From the NCBI RefSeq assembly GCF_036188265.1, contig NZ_CP108093.1, positions 5,290,001 to 5,354,000 on the forward strand: DNA of 64,000 nucleotides, in the 5' to 3' direction. The position numbers and the translations under genes are program-made. Positions 18,260-26,885 of the stretch are shown piece after piece (the stretch's first letter is position 1; each line of letters begins with the position of its first letter). A model generated the notes under the pieces. That model saw only the letters and a program-made list of their open reading frames with translations, was not told the DNA's origin and did no database searches. Source of the DNA: Streptomyces sp. NBC_00247 (GTDB lineage: Bacteria > Actinomycetota > Actinomycetes > Streptomycetales > Streptomycetaceae).

Positions 18260-20338
18260 ATGATGAAGATCGTGGGAAACCTGCCCGAGGAGACGACCAG
18301 TTTCATCGGCCGCGGGGTCGAACTCCTGCGCCTCGAATCCGCCCTGACGCCGTACCACCTCGTCGGGCACCGGCTCACCCCGCACCGCATGACCACACTC
18401 GTCGGCCCCGGCGGCGTCGGAAAGTCACGCCTCGCCCGCCGCGCCACCCGCCTCGTCGGCCACCGCTACCAGGACGGCGTCCGGTGGGCCGACCTCTCCC
18501 CCCTCTACGGCGACGACCTGCTGCTGCCCACCGTCTCCGACGCCGTCGGCCTCGCCGACCACGCCCTGCGGATGCCCGTGGACGCGCTCTGCGAATGGCT
18601 CGCGGACAAGAACACCCTGCTCGTCCTCGACTCCTGCGAACACCTGCGCGCACCCACCGCACACCTCCTCGGCGAACTCCTCACCATCGCCCCCGGCCTG
18701 ACCGTCGTCGCCACCAGCAGGCAGCCCCTCGGCGTCCGCGGCGAGAACATCGTGGAAGTCCCCCCACTGCCCTACGACGGCGAGAGCGACGCCCTCACCC
18801 TCTTCCGCGACCGGGTGCGCGTCGCGGCCCCCGGCATCACCTTCCGGCGCCCGGCCGACACCCGGGCCGCCGAAGAGATCTGCCGCCGCCTCGAAGGACT
18901 CCCGCTGGCGCTGGAACTGGCCGCGGCCTCCGCCCGCCGCCACACCCTGCGCCAGATCGCCGACCGGCTCGGCTCCCGGCTGGACGTCCTCAGCGACGAC
19001 TCCCAGCGCCCCCGCCGCCACCGCGCCCTCCTCACCACCATCGGCTGGAGCCACGAGCTCTGCACCCCCCTCGAACGCCTCCTGTGGGCCCGTCTCACCC
19101 CCTTGCGCGGCGACTTCGACGAAGAGGCCGCCCGGGAGGTCTGCGCCGGCGGCCCCCTCGGCCCCGACGCGGTGACCGAGGCGCTGCGCGGACTCGTCGC
19201 CAAGTCCGTCGTCAAACGCGACGGCGAACGCCACCACATGCTCGACACCCTGCGCGAGTACGGCCGGATGTGGCTCATCGAACTCGGCGAGGAGGAGGTG
19301 GCCGGCGCCGCCCGCCGGCACGCCGCCCGGTTCCTGAGCCTGGCCCGCCGCGCCCACTCCGGATGGACCGGCCGCGACCAGGTCGCCTGGTACCACAAGG
19401 TCTCCGACAGCCACCTCGACCTCTGCGCCGCCCTCGACCACCTCCTCGTCCACGACATCCGCGCCGCCCAGGAGATGGCCGGACGCATCGGCTTCTTCTG
19501 GAGCTGCTGCGGCCACCTGACCGCCGCCCGGAGCTACGCCCGGCGCGCCCTGCGAGGCGGCCCGCTCGACGGCCCCGACCGCACCCGGCTGCTCTGGGTC
19601 ATGGGCGTCGCGGCCCTGCTCCAGGGCGACTTCGAGGCCGCGGAGCGGCTCGGCGCCGAGTGCACGGCCCACGCCGAGACCGACGGCGACGACGAGGGAA
19701 TCCTCAACTCGACCTATCTGGCCGGACTCACCCACATCATGCGGGGCGAGCCGCGGACCGCCCTGCGAGCCGCCGAACGCGCGCTGCGCCTGACCGAGGC
19801 GAGGACGGTCGAGTCGGCCTACCGCCTGCGCTGCCACCTCATCACGGTCTTCGCGCTGAGCGGCCTCGGCCGGCTCGACGAGGCCGCGCAGGCGGCCGCC
19901 GCGCTCAGGGCCGCCTGCGAGGAGCACGACGAACACTGGACCCGTTCCTACGCCGACTACCAACTCGCCCTGATCGCCCTGCTCCAGGGCCGCCCGGACG
20001 CGGCAGCGGCACACGCCCGCACCATGCTCCGGGGCAAACACCGGCTGCGCGACAGCTTCGGCATCGCCCTCGGCCTCGACATCCTCGCCTCCGCCATCGC
20101 CGCCCAGGGCCAGGGCGCGCGCGCCGCACGGGTCTACGGCACCGGGCAGGTGTACTGGCGGATGGTCGGGCACCCGCAGCGCGGCACCCCCGACGTCACC
20201 CCGGTGCGCGAGAGCTGGGAGCGGCAGGCCCGGGAGGCCGTCGGCGACCTCGCCTACCAGCGCGCCTTCGAGCGGGGCCGGACCGACACCGCCGAGGCGG
20301 GACTCGCGGCGGCGCTCTGGGACGAGTCCCGGATCTGA
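18260..20338 (+). CDS. STAND/AfsR-type NB-ARC ATPase regulator with TPR-like C-terminus
   Basis: About 692 residues from the ATG at 18260; a GTG or second ATG within 3 bases is equally possible and no clear Shine-Dalgarno decides. The sequence opens with NLPEETTSFIGRG, then a Walker A motif GPGGVGKS at residues 49-56, Walker B LLVLDS near 120-125, and the GLPLALELAAA motif of NB-ARC proteins. The C-terminal half is alpha-helical and repeat-like. Many relatives carry a winged helix or LuxR domain; none is recognisable here, so this may be a signalling ATPase without its own DNA-binding part. Target unknown. Confidence 0.75.
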   Translation: MMKIVGNLPEETTSFIGRGVELLRLESALTPYHLVGHRLTPHRMTTLVGPGGVGKSRLARRATRLVGHRYQDGVRWADLSPLYGDDLLLPTVSDAVGLADHALRMPVDALCEWLADKNTLLVLDSCEHLRAPTAHLLGELLTIAPGLTVVATSRQPLGVRGENIVEVPPLPYDGESDALTLFRDRVRVAAPGITFRRPADTRAAEEICRRLEGLPLALELAAASARRHTLRQIADRLGSRLDVLSDDSQRPRRHRALLTTIGWSHELCTPLERLLWARLTPLRGDFDEEAAREVCAGGPLGPDAVTEALRGLVAKSVVKRDGERHHMLDTLREYGRMWLIELGEEEVAGAARRHAARFLSLARRAHSGWTGRDQVAWYHKVSDSHLDLCAALDHLLVHDIRAAQEMAGRIGFFWSCCGHLTAARSYARRALRGGPLDGPDRTRLLWVMGVAALLQGDFEAAERLGAECTAHAETDGDDEGILNSTYLAGLTHIMRGEPRTALRAAERALRLTEARTVESAYRLRCHLITVFALSGLGRLDEAAQAAAALRAACEEHDEHWTRSYADYQLALIALLQGRPDAAAAHARTMLRGKHRLRDSFGIALGLDILASAIAAQGQGARAARVYGTGQVYWRMVGHPQRGTPDVTPVRESWERQAREAVGDLAYQRAFERGRTDTAEAGLAAALWDESRI

Positions 20339-20487
20339 CCCGTACCGGTACGGGCGCGGGGGCGTGAGCGCGCCGGGCCGGCACGGGGACGGGGCGGCCG
20401 GGCGGTGAGACACGCTTGTGCGGCCCGGGCGCGGCCCGTCAAGGTGGGCGACGACAATGCCCGTACCACCCGCAACGGGAGCGCCTG

Positions 20488-20838
20488 ATGCCCCACATCA
20501 CCATCGACTACTCCGCCGGACTCGAAGACGCCTTCGACCGCCGGGGATTCGCCGCCGAACTGCACCCCCTGATCGCCCGGACGATCACAACCTCGGCCTC
20601 GGCGTGCAAGACCAGACTCCGCCAGGTCGACGAGACGCTGGTGGGGGAGGAGGCCGTCGACGGCTCGATCGTCCACGTCGTCATCGCCATACAGCCCGGC
20701 CGCACCCCGGAAGTCCGCGGGCGGCTCACCGAGTCCGTGCTGGCGCTGCTGGGCGAGCACCTCAAGCCGGCCGACGGACTCCGGGTCGAGACCTCGGTCG
20801 AGACCCGCGAGATCGACCCCTCGTACCGCAGGAGCTGA
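20488..20838 (+). CDS. 5-carboxymethyl-2-hydroxymuconate delta-isomerase family protein
   Basis: A 116-residue small protein of the tautomerase-superfamily CHMI type (homoprotocatechuate pathway HpaF family). It begins MPHITIDYSAG, so removal of Met would expose the catalytic N-terminal proline. RLTESVLALLGEHL and LRVETSVETREID match the family. No other aromatic-catabolism gene is nearby, so the natural substrate is unclear. It converges on the TetR gene with only 32 bp between stops. Confidence 0.8.
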   Translation: MPHITIDYSAGLEDAFDRRGFAAELHPLIARTITTSASACKTRLRQVDETLVGEEAVDGSIVHVVIAIQPGRTPEVRGRLTESVLALLGEHLKPADGLRVETSVETREIDPSYRRS

Positions 20839-20870
20839 GCATGTGCGCCCGTCCCTCCGCGCGTCGCCGG

Positions 20871-21593
20871 TCAGGGCAGCCGCTGCGGGGGGACGGCGGG
20901 TGCACCGGCGGTCAGCGTGCCGAGTCGGGTGAGCAGTTCGCCGAACGGGCCGTTGGACGGCTCCTGTTCGAGGACCCGCAGCACGATGCCGGCCAACTCG
21001 TCGTCGTACGCGGCGCTCACGGCGGCCAGCGCCGCGAAGTCGTGCACCAGCTGGAGCTCCAGTTCGGAGCGGGGGACGCGCTTGCCGTCCAGCCAGAGCA
21101 GCGCCGTCGCCTCGGCGAGCGACACCCAGGTGCGTACCACCAACTCCAGCCGGGCGCTGGGGACCTCGACTCCGAGGTGGGCGAGTATCTGCTCGTACGC
21201 GGCCTGCCGCACCCCGTCGATCATCGCGTTGGTGGTGGAGGAGCCTGCCGCCGGGCCACCCCGCATGAGTGCGGAGAAGCCGGGCCCGTGGTCCTCCACG
21301 AAGTCGAAGAACCGGACCATCACCCGCAACAGGCGCGTCCCCAGGGGGCCTTCGTGCGGCTCCAGGAAGCGCTCCGCCAGCTCGTCGGCGGCCCGGCGCA
21401 GCGCGGCCTCGTACAGGTTCTGCTTGCCGGGGAAGTAGTGGTAGACGAGCGGGCGGGAGATGCCCGCGGCGGCGGCGATCTCGTCGATCGACACCTCGTC
21501 GGGGGAGCGGCTGCTGAACAACTCCAGTGCGACGCCGATCAACTGCTGTCTGCGCTCGTCGACGCCCATGCGGCGCCGCACCCCGGTGGTCAT
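20871..21593 (-). CDS. TetR-family transcriptional regulator
   Basis: 240 residues. The N-terminal helix-turn-helix spans roughly residues 15-60 (LIGVALELFSSRSPDEVSIDEIAAAAGISRPLVYHYF in outline: IDEIAAAAGISRPLVYHYF). The C-terminal ligand domain is of ordinary TetR length. It is the last gene of a probable three-gene transcript with the ferredoxin reductase (50 bp upstream) and the metal-dependent hydrolase, whose expression it may control. Ligand unknown. Confidence 0.85.
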   Translation of the reverse strand: MTTGVRRRMGVDERRQQLIGVALELFSSRSPDEVSIDEIAAAAGISRPLVYHYFPGKQNLYEAALRRAADELAERFLEPHEGPLGTRLLRVMVRFFDFVEDHGPGFSALMRGGPAAGSSTTNAMIDGVRQAAYEQILAHLGVEVPSARLELVVRTWVSLAEATALLWLDGKRVPRSELELQLVHDFAALAAVSAAYDDELAGIVLRVLEQEPSNGPFGELLTRLGTLTAGAPAVPPQRLP

Positions 21594-21643
21594 GCGGACA
21601 GCCTAACCGGGGTGCGGCGGACGGCGGGACCGGCCCGGCCAAC

Positions 21644-22735
21644 CTACAGATCGAGGACCAGCCGCCCGCCCCGGCACCGGGAGACGCAGATCAGCATCGA
21701 GTCGGCGCGCTCCGCGTCGGTCAGCAGCTCGTCCCGGTGATCGATCTCGCCCTCCAGTACCCGCTGTTGGCAGGTGCCGCAGAAGCCCTGCTCGCAGGAG
21801 TACGAGACATGGGGCAGCTCCTCGCGCACGGCCGCCAGCACCGACTGCCCGGCCGCCACGGACACGGTCCGCTCCGAGCGCCGCAACTCCACCTCGAAGG
21901 CGCCCGAATCCGCGCCGCCGCCCGGAGCCCCGGCGGCGAACCGCTCCAGATGCGGGGTGCGGCCCTCAGGCAGGGCGGCGGCGACCGCGTCCATCAGGGG
22001 CCCGGGGCCGCACACGTACACGGCCGTCCCCCGCGCGAGCCCGGCGAGCGCCGCGGCCACGTCCGGGTGCCCCGAGGCGTCCTGCGGGACGACCGTCACC
22101 CGGTCCCCGTCCGCGCCGAGCTTCTCGATCTCGTCGAGGAAAGGCATGGTGGCCCGCGACCGGCCCCCGTACAGCAGCCGCCAGGGCGCCCCGGAAGCCG
22201 CGACCGCCCGCAGCATGGGCAGGACCGGGGTGATGCCGATGCCGCCCGCGACGAAGAGATAGCCGTCCGCACCGACCAGCGGGAAGCGGTTGCGGGGGCC
22301 CCGGACGCCCACTTCCCCGCCCTCGTGCAGGTGGGCGTGCGCCTCCCGCGAGCCGCCCCGGCCGTCCTCGGCCAGCCGGACCGCCACGGTGTACGTCCCC
22401 TGGTCCGAGGGGTCGCCGCAGAGGCTGTACTGCCGGACCGCACCGGAGGGCAGCACCAGGTCGATGTGGGCCCCCGGCTCCCAGCGGGGCAGGCCGGGCC
22501 CCTCCAGCCGGAGCTGGACGACCCCTTCCGCGGGCGAGCTCCGCTCGGTGATCAGCAGCCGCCGGGTGGTGGTGGCGCCGCGCACCGACTGCCCGGAGGT
22601 GGGCTCCTCCAGGGCGGGCATCGGCCAGAGCGGGGAGGCGGCGACGCGCTTGCGCAGCGCACGCCGGACGAGCAGGGCGGCGCCGGCACCGGTGACCAGC
22701 AGTGCGGTGCGGGGGCGGGGCATGGGCATGGGCAT
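21644..22735 (-). CDS. Ferredoxin reductase-type oxidoreductase with C-terminal [2Fe-2S] domain
   Basis: 363 residues starting at the first of three consecutive in-frame ATGs (MPMPMPRPR), 2 bp after the previous stop. A short hydrophobic stretch (TALLVTGAGAALLV) may anchor it in the membrane. The FAD domain shows RQYSLCGDP, the NAD(P)H domain VAGGIGITPVLPM and YVCGPGPLMDA, and the plant-type ferredoxin domain CEQGFCGTCQQR with a final Cys in LICVSRC. This is the FAD/NAD/2Fe-2S layout of oxygenase reductases. Its partner may be the putative metal-dependent hydrolase immediately upstream, which resembles a diiron-type four-helix protein. Confidence 0.85.
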   Translation of the reverse strand: MPMPMPRPRTALLVTGAGAALLVRRALRKRVAASPLWPMPALEEPTSGQSVRGATTTRRLLITERSSPAEGVVQLRLEGPGLPRWEPGAHIDLVLPSGAVRQYSLCGDPSDQGTYTVAVRLAEDGRGGSREAHAHLHEGGEVGVRGPRNRFPLVGADGYLFVAGGIGITPVLPMLRAVAASGAPWRLLYGGRSRATMPFLDEIEKLGADGDRVTVVPQDASGHPDVAAALAGLARGTAVYVCGPGPLMDAVAAALPEGRTPHLERFAAGAPGGGADSGAFEVELRRSERTVSVAAGQSVLAAVREELPHVSYSCEQGFCGTCQQRVLEGEIDHRDELLTDAERADSMLICVSRCRGGRLVLDL

Positions 22736-22737
22736 CG

Positions 22738-23643
22738 TCAGTGGGTTCCCGTCGTACGGGCCTCGGCGGCGAGCGCCGCGGGCGAGCGGGCGAGGTAGTC
22801 GACGGCTTGGGCGGTGCTGCCGGTCCGTGAAGGGTGGTAGCGGCGGCTCAGGTAGTCCGGGACCGACCGGAGGATGTCCCCGGCCGGAGGCAGCGTGCCC
22901 CGCCTGCCGCCGGCGTGGAACTCCCGGAGCGACGCCCGGCCGCCGGGCAGCCCCGGGTCGTTCGCCACGAAGAAGCGGACTCCGCGCTGCCAGAGGAAGA
23001 CCAGCGCGGAGAAGGCCGTCGCCCAGGTCCGTACCCGGCGCCGGTAGCCGCCGTCCACGTGGCAGAACACCTCGAAGGCCACCGAGCGGTGCTCGACCTC
23101 CTCGGCGCCGTGCCAGCGCAGCAGGTCCAGCATCGTGGGATCGGCGCCGAGCCGGTCCAGGGCGTCGGCGTTGAGTATCCAGTCGCCGAGGAACGCCGTG
23201 TAGTGCTCGATCGCCGCTATCGTCGCGACCCGCTCCTTGAGCCACCACTCCCGGGCCCGCCCGGGCGGCAGGGTCCGGTCGCCGAGCAGCTTCTCGAAGA
23301 ACCAGTCCACCTGCGCGGTGTAGGGCGTCGGGTCGATCCCCAGCCGCTTCAGGTGCGGCAGCACGTCGTCGTGCGCCTGCGAGTGCACGGCCTCCTGGCC
23401 GATGAACCCGATGACGTCCTCGCGGAGCCGTTCGTCGCGGATGTACGGCAGCACCTGCCGGTACACGTGGATGAACCAGCGCTCTCCGGCCGGAAGCAGC
23501 AGATGGAGGACGTTGATCGTGTGGGCGGCGAACGGGTCGCCGGGCACCCAGTGCAGCGGGGTGTGCTCCCAGTCGAACGCGACGTTGCGGGGCTTGAGCG
23601 GCGTCCGCTCCGAAGTGACCGCCGTCGGCTGCTTGTTGGACAT
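22738..23643 (-). CDS. Predicted metal-dependent hydrolase/diiron-like protein (PF10118 type)
   Basis: 301 residues, mostly helical. Two His/Glu clusters, GQEAVHSQAHDD and WHGAEEVEHRSVAFE, resemble metal-ligand helices. The family is annotated only as predicted metal-dependent hydrolase. It is the first gene of a run with the FAD/2Fe-2S reductase (2-bp gap) and a TetR regulator. That pairing suggests an electron-requiring oxygenase rather than a simple hydrolase, but this is inference. Confidence 0.8.
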   Translation of the reverse strand: MSNKQPTAVTSERTPLKPRNVAFDWEHTPLHWVPGDPFAAHTINVLHLLLPAGERWFIHVYRQVLPYIRDERLREDVIGFIGQEAVHSQAHDDVLPHLKRLGIDPTPYTAQVDWFFEKLLGDRTLPPGRAREWWLKERVATIAAIEHYTAFLGDWILNADALDRLGADPTMLDLLRWHGAEEVEHRSVAFEVFCHVDGGYRRRVRTWATAFSALVFLWQRGVRFFVANDPGLPGGRASLREFHAGGRRGTLPPAGDILRSVPDYLSRRYHPSRTGSTAQAVDYLARSPAALAAEARTTGTH

Positions 23644-23714
23644 GCCGTCAATGTACTGATGGGTACGGCGCGGCGACAGAGGCGTGCGTGCTCTTCCTCG
23701 GACCTGTCGTCACG

Positions 23715-24383
23715 TCACGCCGGCCGGCCGCCCCGCTCCCCCCGGTCCAAGTACGCGAGCACCGCGAGGACCCGGCGGTTGTCGTCGTCGGACTGGGCCA
23801 GCCCCAGCTTTCCGAAGATGTTCGAGGTGTGCTTGGCGATGGCCCGTTCGGTGACCACCAGTTGTGCCGCGATGGCCGCGTTCGTACGGCCCTGCGCCAT
23901 CAGCTCCATGACCTCCCGCTCCCGGGGGGTCAGCCCGCCCATCGGCTCGTCCCGGGACCGCCGCGTGAGCAGTTGTGAGATCACCTGGGGGTCCATCGCC
24001 GTGCCTCCGGCCGCGACCCGGCGCACCGCGTCGACGAACTGGTCCGCGTCGAAGACCCGGTCCTTCAGCAGATAGCCGATGCCGCCGTTCCCGTCCGCCA
24101 GCAACTCCCGCGCGTACAACTGTTCCACGTGCTGGGAGAGGACGAGGACCGGTAGCCCCGGGCGTTCCCTGCGCGCCGCCAGCGCGCACTGGAGCCCTTC
24201 GTCGGTGAGGGACGGCGGCAGCCGGACGTCGACCACCGCGACGTCCGGCCGTTCCTCGGCGAAGGCCCTGGTCAGTTCGGGACCGGTCGCGACGGCGGCC
24301 ACCACCTCGAAGCCGTACGCCTCCAGGAGCCGCACCAGTCCGTCGCGGAGCAGGAAGAGGTCTTCGGCTAGGACAACGCGCAC
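23715..24383 (-). CDS. LuxR/NarL-family response regulator
   Basis: 222 residues from a GTG that overlaps the histidine-kinase gene by 16 bp. The receiver domain has the acidic pair in VVLAEDLFLLRDG, the phospho-acceptor Asp in VAVVDVRLPP and the Lys in GYLLKDRV. The C-terminal GerE-type helix-turn-helix is LTPREREVMELMAQGRTNAAIA. Together with the kinase at 24368-25669 it forms a two-component system. Targets are not evident. Confidence 0.92.
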   Translation of the reverse strand: MRVVLAEDLFLLRDGLVRLLEAYGFEVVAAVATGPELTRAFAEERPDVAVVDVRLPPSLTDEGLQCALAARRERPGLPVLVLSQHVEQLYARELLADGNGGIGYLLKDRVFDADQFVDAVRRVAAGGTAMDPQVISQLLTRRSRDEPMGGLTPREREVMELMAQGRTNAAIAAQLVVTERAIAKHTSNIFGKLGLAQSDDDNRRVLAVLAYLDRGERGGRPA

Positions 24384-25669
24384 GGGATCTCCAGGGTCAC
24401 CAGGGTGGGGCCGCCGACGGGGCTGCTGACGGCCAGTACGCCGTCGAACGTACCGAGCCGCCGTTCGATCCCCCTCAGCCCCGAACCGCCGCCGACCGCC
24501 GCCCCTGCGCCGTCCGTCGTCCCGCCGCCGACCGCCGCCCCTCCCCGGCCGTCGTCCGTCACCGAGACCCTGAGCATCCCGTCCGCGTGGTGGACGTCCA
24601 CCCAGACGCGGTCGGCACCCGAATGCTTCGCCACGTTCGTCAGCGCCTCGCTCACCGCGAAGTACGCGGCCGACTCCACCGGCGCGTCCGGCCGCCCCGG
24701 CAGATCCACCGACACCTCGGACTCCAGGGGCAGCCGCATGGCCAGGGCCTTCACCGCGTCCCCGAGGCCCCGCTCGGCGAGCACCGGCGGATGGATGCCC
24801 CGGACGAGGTCGCGCAGTTCGGTGAGGGCCTCGGCCGAGGAGGCCCGGGTCGCCGCCAGCATCCGCTTCGCCTGCTCCGGGTCCCTCTCGATCAGCGCCT
24901 CGATCGCCCCGAGGCTCATCCCCATGGCGACCAGCCGGGCCTGCGCCCCGTCGTGCAGGTCCCGTTCGATGCGCCGCAACTCCGAGGCCGCCGAGTCCAC
25001 CGCCTCGTGCCGTGTCTCCGTCAGCCGCTCGATGCGCCGGGCCAGCTCCTCCGGGGTGGGCGAGAGGACCGCGCGGGCCAGCACGAAGTGCAGCCGCAGC
25101 ATCGGCTTGGCCACCCACAGACCGGCGTGGAAGACGAGCAGGCCCAGTGCGAGCGCCGCGACCGCCGTGGCCGGGCTGTCCACGGGGACGAAGCCGTACC
25201 AGTAGGGGTCGTCGCGGAAGACGTGCCAGAGACCGGCGACGAGGACCACCCCCTCCAGCCACCAGACCAGCAGCGTGGCAGGGACGATCGCCAGCACGAA
25301 GCCCGCGGTCATGTCGGTGAACAGCCACTGGACGTCCCGCCGGGTGGCCGGGTCCTTCAGCATCAGGAGGGTGCGCTCCACCTGCCCGGTGAAGCCGGTG
25401 CGCAGGCTCGTGGGAAGGGGCCGGTACGGGACCGGTATCCGCACGTCGGACCAGGTCGCCGCGAGGAGCCTGCGCCGGTTCGCGTGCCGGCGCACCTGCT
25501 CCAGCACGTACGGAGTGGTGAGGAACCCGACCCCGAGCAGGACGAACGCGACGGAGAGCACCGTCGCGACGAAGAGGGCGAGCGAGCCGGGCAGACCCGC
25601 CACCGCCAGCGCCAGCCCGCGTCCCGCGGCCCCCGTCGCTTCCCTGAAACGGCTGATCGTCCTGCTCAT
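24368..25669 (-). CDS. Membrane sensor histidine kinase (HisKA_3/DesK class)
   Basis: 433 residues. An N-terminal half with a conserved streptomycete sensor-type region and about four hydrophobic spans is followed by the HisKA_3 dimerisation helix with the phospho-His in ERDLHDGAQARLV. The HATPase domain contains SEALTNVAKHSGA (N box) and VTDDGRGG (G1 box), with a Gly/Ala-rich insertion before GLRGIERRLG. It is translationally linked to the LuxR regulator downstream. The stimulus is unknown; the membrane-embedded sensor suggests envelope or membrane stress. Confidence 0.92.
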   Translation of the reverse strand: MSRTISRFREATGAAGRGLALAVAGLPGSLALFVATVLSVAFVLLGVGFLTTPYVLEQVRRHANRRRLLAATWSDVRIPVPYRPLPTSLRTGFTGQVERTLLMLKDPATRRDVQWLFTDMTAGFVLAIVPATLLVWWLEGVVLVAGLWHVFRDDPYWYGFVPVDSPATAVAALALGLLVFHAGLWVAKPMLRLHFVLARAVLSPTPEELARRIERLTETRHEAVDSAASELRRIERDLHDGAQARLVAMGMSLGAIEALIERDPEQAKRMLAATRASSAEALTELRDLVRGIHPPVLAERGLGDAVKALAMRLPLESEVSVDLPGRPDAPVESAAYFAVSEALTNVAKHSGADRVWVDVHHADGMLRVSVTDDGRGGAAVGGGTTDGAGAAVGGGSGLRGIERRLGTFDGVLAVSSPVGGPTLVTLEIPCALS

Positions 25670-25831
25670 CGTCCCTCGTCCCCTTCGTCCCCGCCGCGAC
25701 CGGGCGCCGCCGCGTGGTTCCCCGGCGCCCCCTACGGCGGCAAGTCTCGCCCGGGGGAAGGTGCGCGCGGCAGCCGGTACGCACCCCTGTCGGGGGTGTA
25801 CCTGGCACCACCCCGCGCCCCGGACGGCGAA

Positions 25832-25872
25832 GGGCCCCGTGCTCGCGGTACGAAACCGCGAGCACGGGGCCC
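25832..25872 (-). terminator. Very strong hairpin terminator of the winged-helix regulator gene
   Basis: An 18-bp perfect inverted repeat, 25832-25849 and 25855-25872, with a 5-nt loop ACGAA, 21 bp downstream of the stop at 25893. Confidence 0.85.
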
Positions 25873-25892
25873 GGTGCCGCTCGACAGCCCTG

Positions 25893-26552
25893 TCAGGGAG
25901 CGTACTTGTAACCCACCCGACGCACGGTCTGGATCGAGTGGCGGTGCTGGGTGCCGAGCTTGCGGCGCAGCCGGGCGACGTGGACGTCGACCGTGCGGCC
26001 GTCGCCGACGTGACCGTAACCCCAGACGGTCGTCACCAACTGGTCCCGGGTGTGCACCCGGTGGGGGTGGGCGACGAGGTGGGCGAGGAGCTCGAACTCC
26101 AGGTAGGTGAGGTCGAGCGCCACGCCGTCCACGCTCGCGATGCGCCGGGTGGAGTCGATGAGCACCGGACCGTCCGGCGCGGGAGCGGCGGGAGCCTCGC
26201 GCACCACGGCCTGCGGGGCGAGCACCCCCTGCGGGAGCGGTCCGGCGGCGAAGGGCTGGGCGTCGGTGAACGCGCCGGCGAGGGCGGCCTGCTGGTCGGC
26301 CGGGACGAGGACGAGGTAGCCGATCATCGGCGGCCGTCCCGGAAGGGTGGGAAGGGAATGCTGGGGCGCGGGCAGCCACGTGGCTCCCGGCGGCAGCAGG
26401 TCGGCCATGTCGGTGAGCCGGACGACGTCGTCGCGGTCGACCGCACGGAGCCGGCGGTTGGGGGTGAGAGTGCGGGCGGTGGTGGTGGCCGCAGCGGGGG
26501 CCGCCGATGCCGCGGTGGCGGCGGAGGCGGAGAAAGTACGGGCGTTCGCCAT
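25893..26552 (-). CDS. Winged-helix (OmpR/PhoB-type) DNA-binding regulator without receiver domain
   Basis: 219 residues. The C-terminal about 95 residues are a PhoB-type winged helix (VALDLTYLEFELLAHLV, RTVDVHVARLRRKLG, VRRVGYKYAP). The N-terminal region is Ala-rich and lacks the phospho-acceptor aspartate and conserved lysine of a receiver, so it is an orphan or atypical regulator. It is monocistronic and ends at a strong hairpin. Confidence 0.85.
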   Translation of the reverse strand: MANARTFSASAATAASAAPAAATTTARTLTPNRRLRAVDRDDVVRLTDMADLLPPGATWLPAPQHSLPTLPGRPPMIGYLVLVPADQQAALAGAFTDAQPFAAGPLPQGVLAPQAVVREAPAAPAPDGPVLIDSTRRIASVDGVALDLTYLEFELLAHLVAHPHRVHTRDQLVTTVWGYGHVGDGRTVDVHVARLRRKLGTQHRHSIQTVRRVGYKYAP

Positions 26553-26885
26553 GAGGGTCAGCTCTTTCGCGCGAGGAGTCGTCGAGGGACGTACGTCGTG
26601 CGCGCGGGCCGAAGACCGGGGTGAGCGGCTTTAGAGGGCCTGCGCGTTCCTCGCGCGGCAACACACCCGGTCGAAGTCGTGGTGCTGACGGGAAGGCCAG
26701 AACGGCTCAAGGTCGCTGCGACCCGATGAGGTGTACTGGAAGCCGGCCATGGGCCCATTGAAGCAGAGAATGCGGCGCGACAGGAGCCTCCTCTCACCCG
26801 TCGATACGGACCCTTCGCGTCACGCGCCCCCCGCCCCGCCCCCGGGCCGCGCTCCCACCCGCTCTGAGCTGGCCCTACCCGCTTC
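26553..26885. other. Intergenic region, no gene recognised
   Basis: 333 bp between two genes on the same strand. It should hold the promoter of the winged-helix gene. I see no convincing small gene, terminator or repeat here. Confidence 0.5.
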
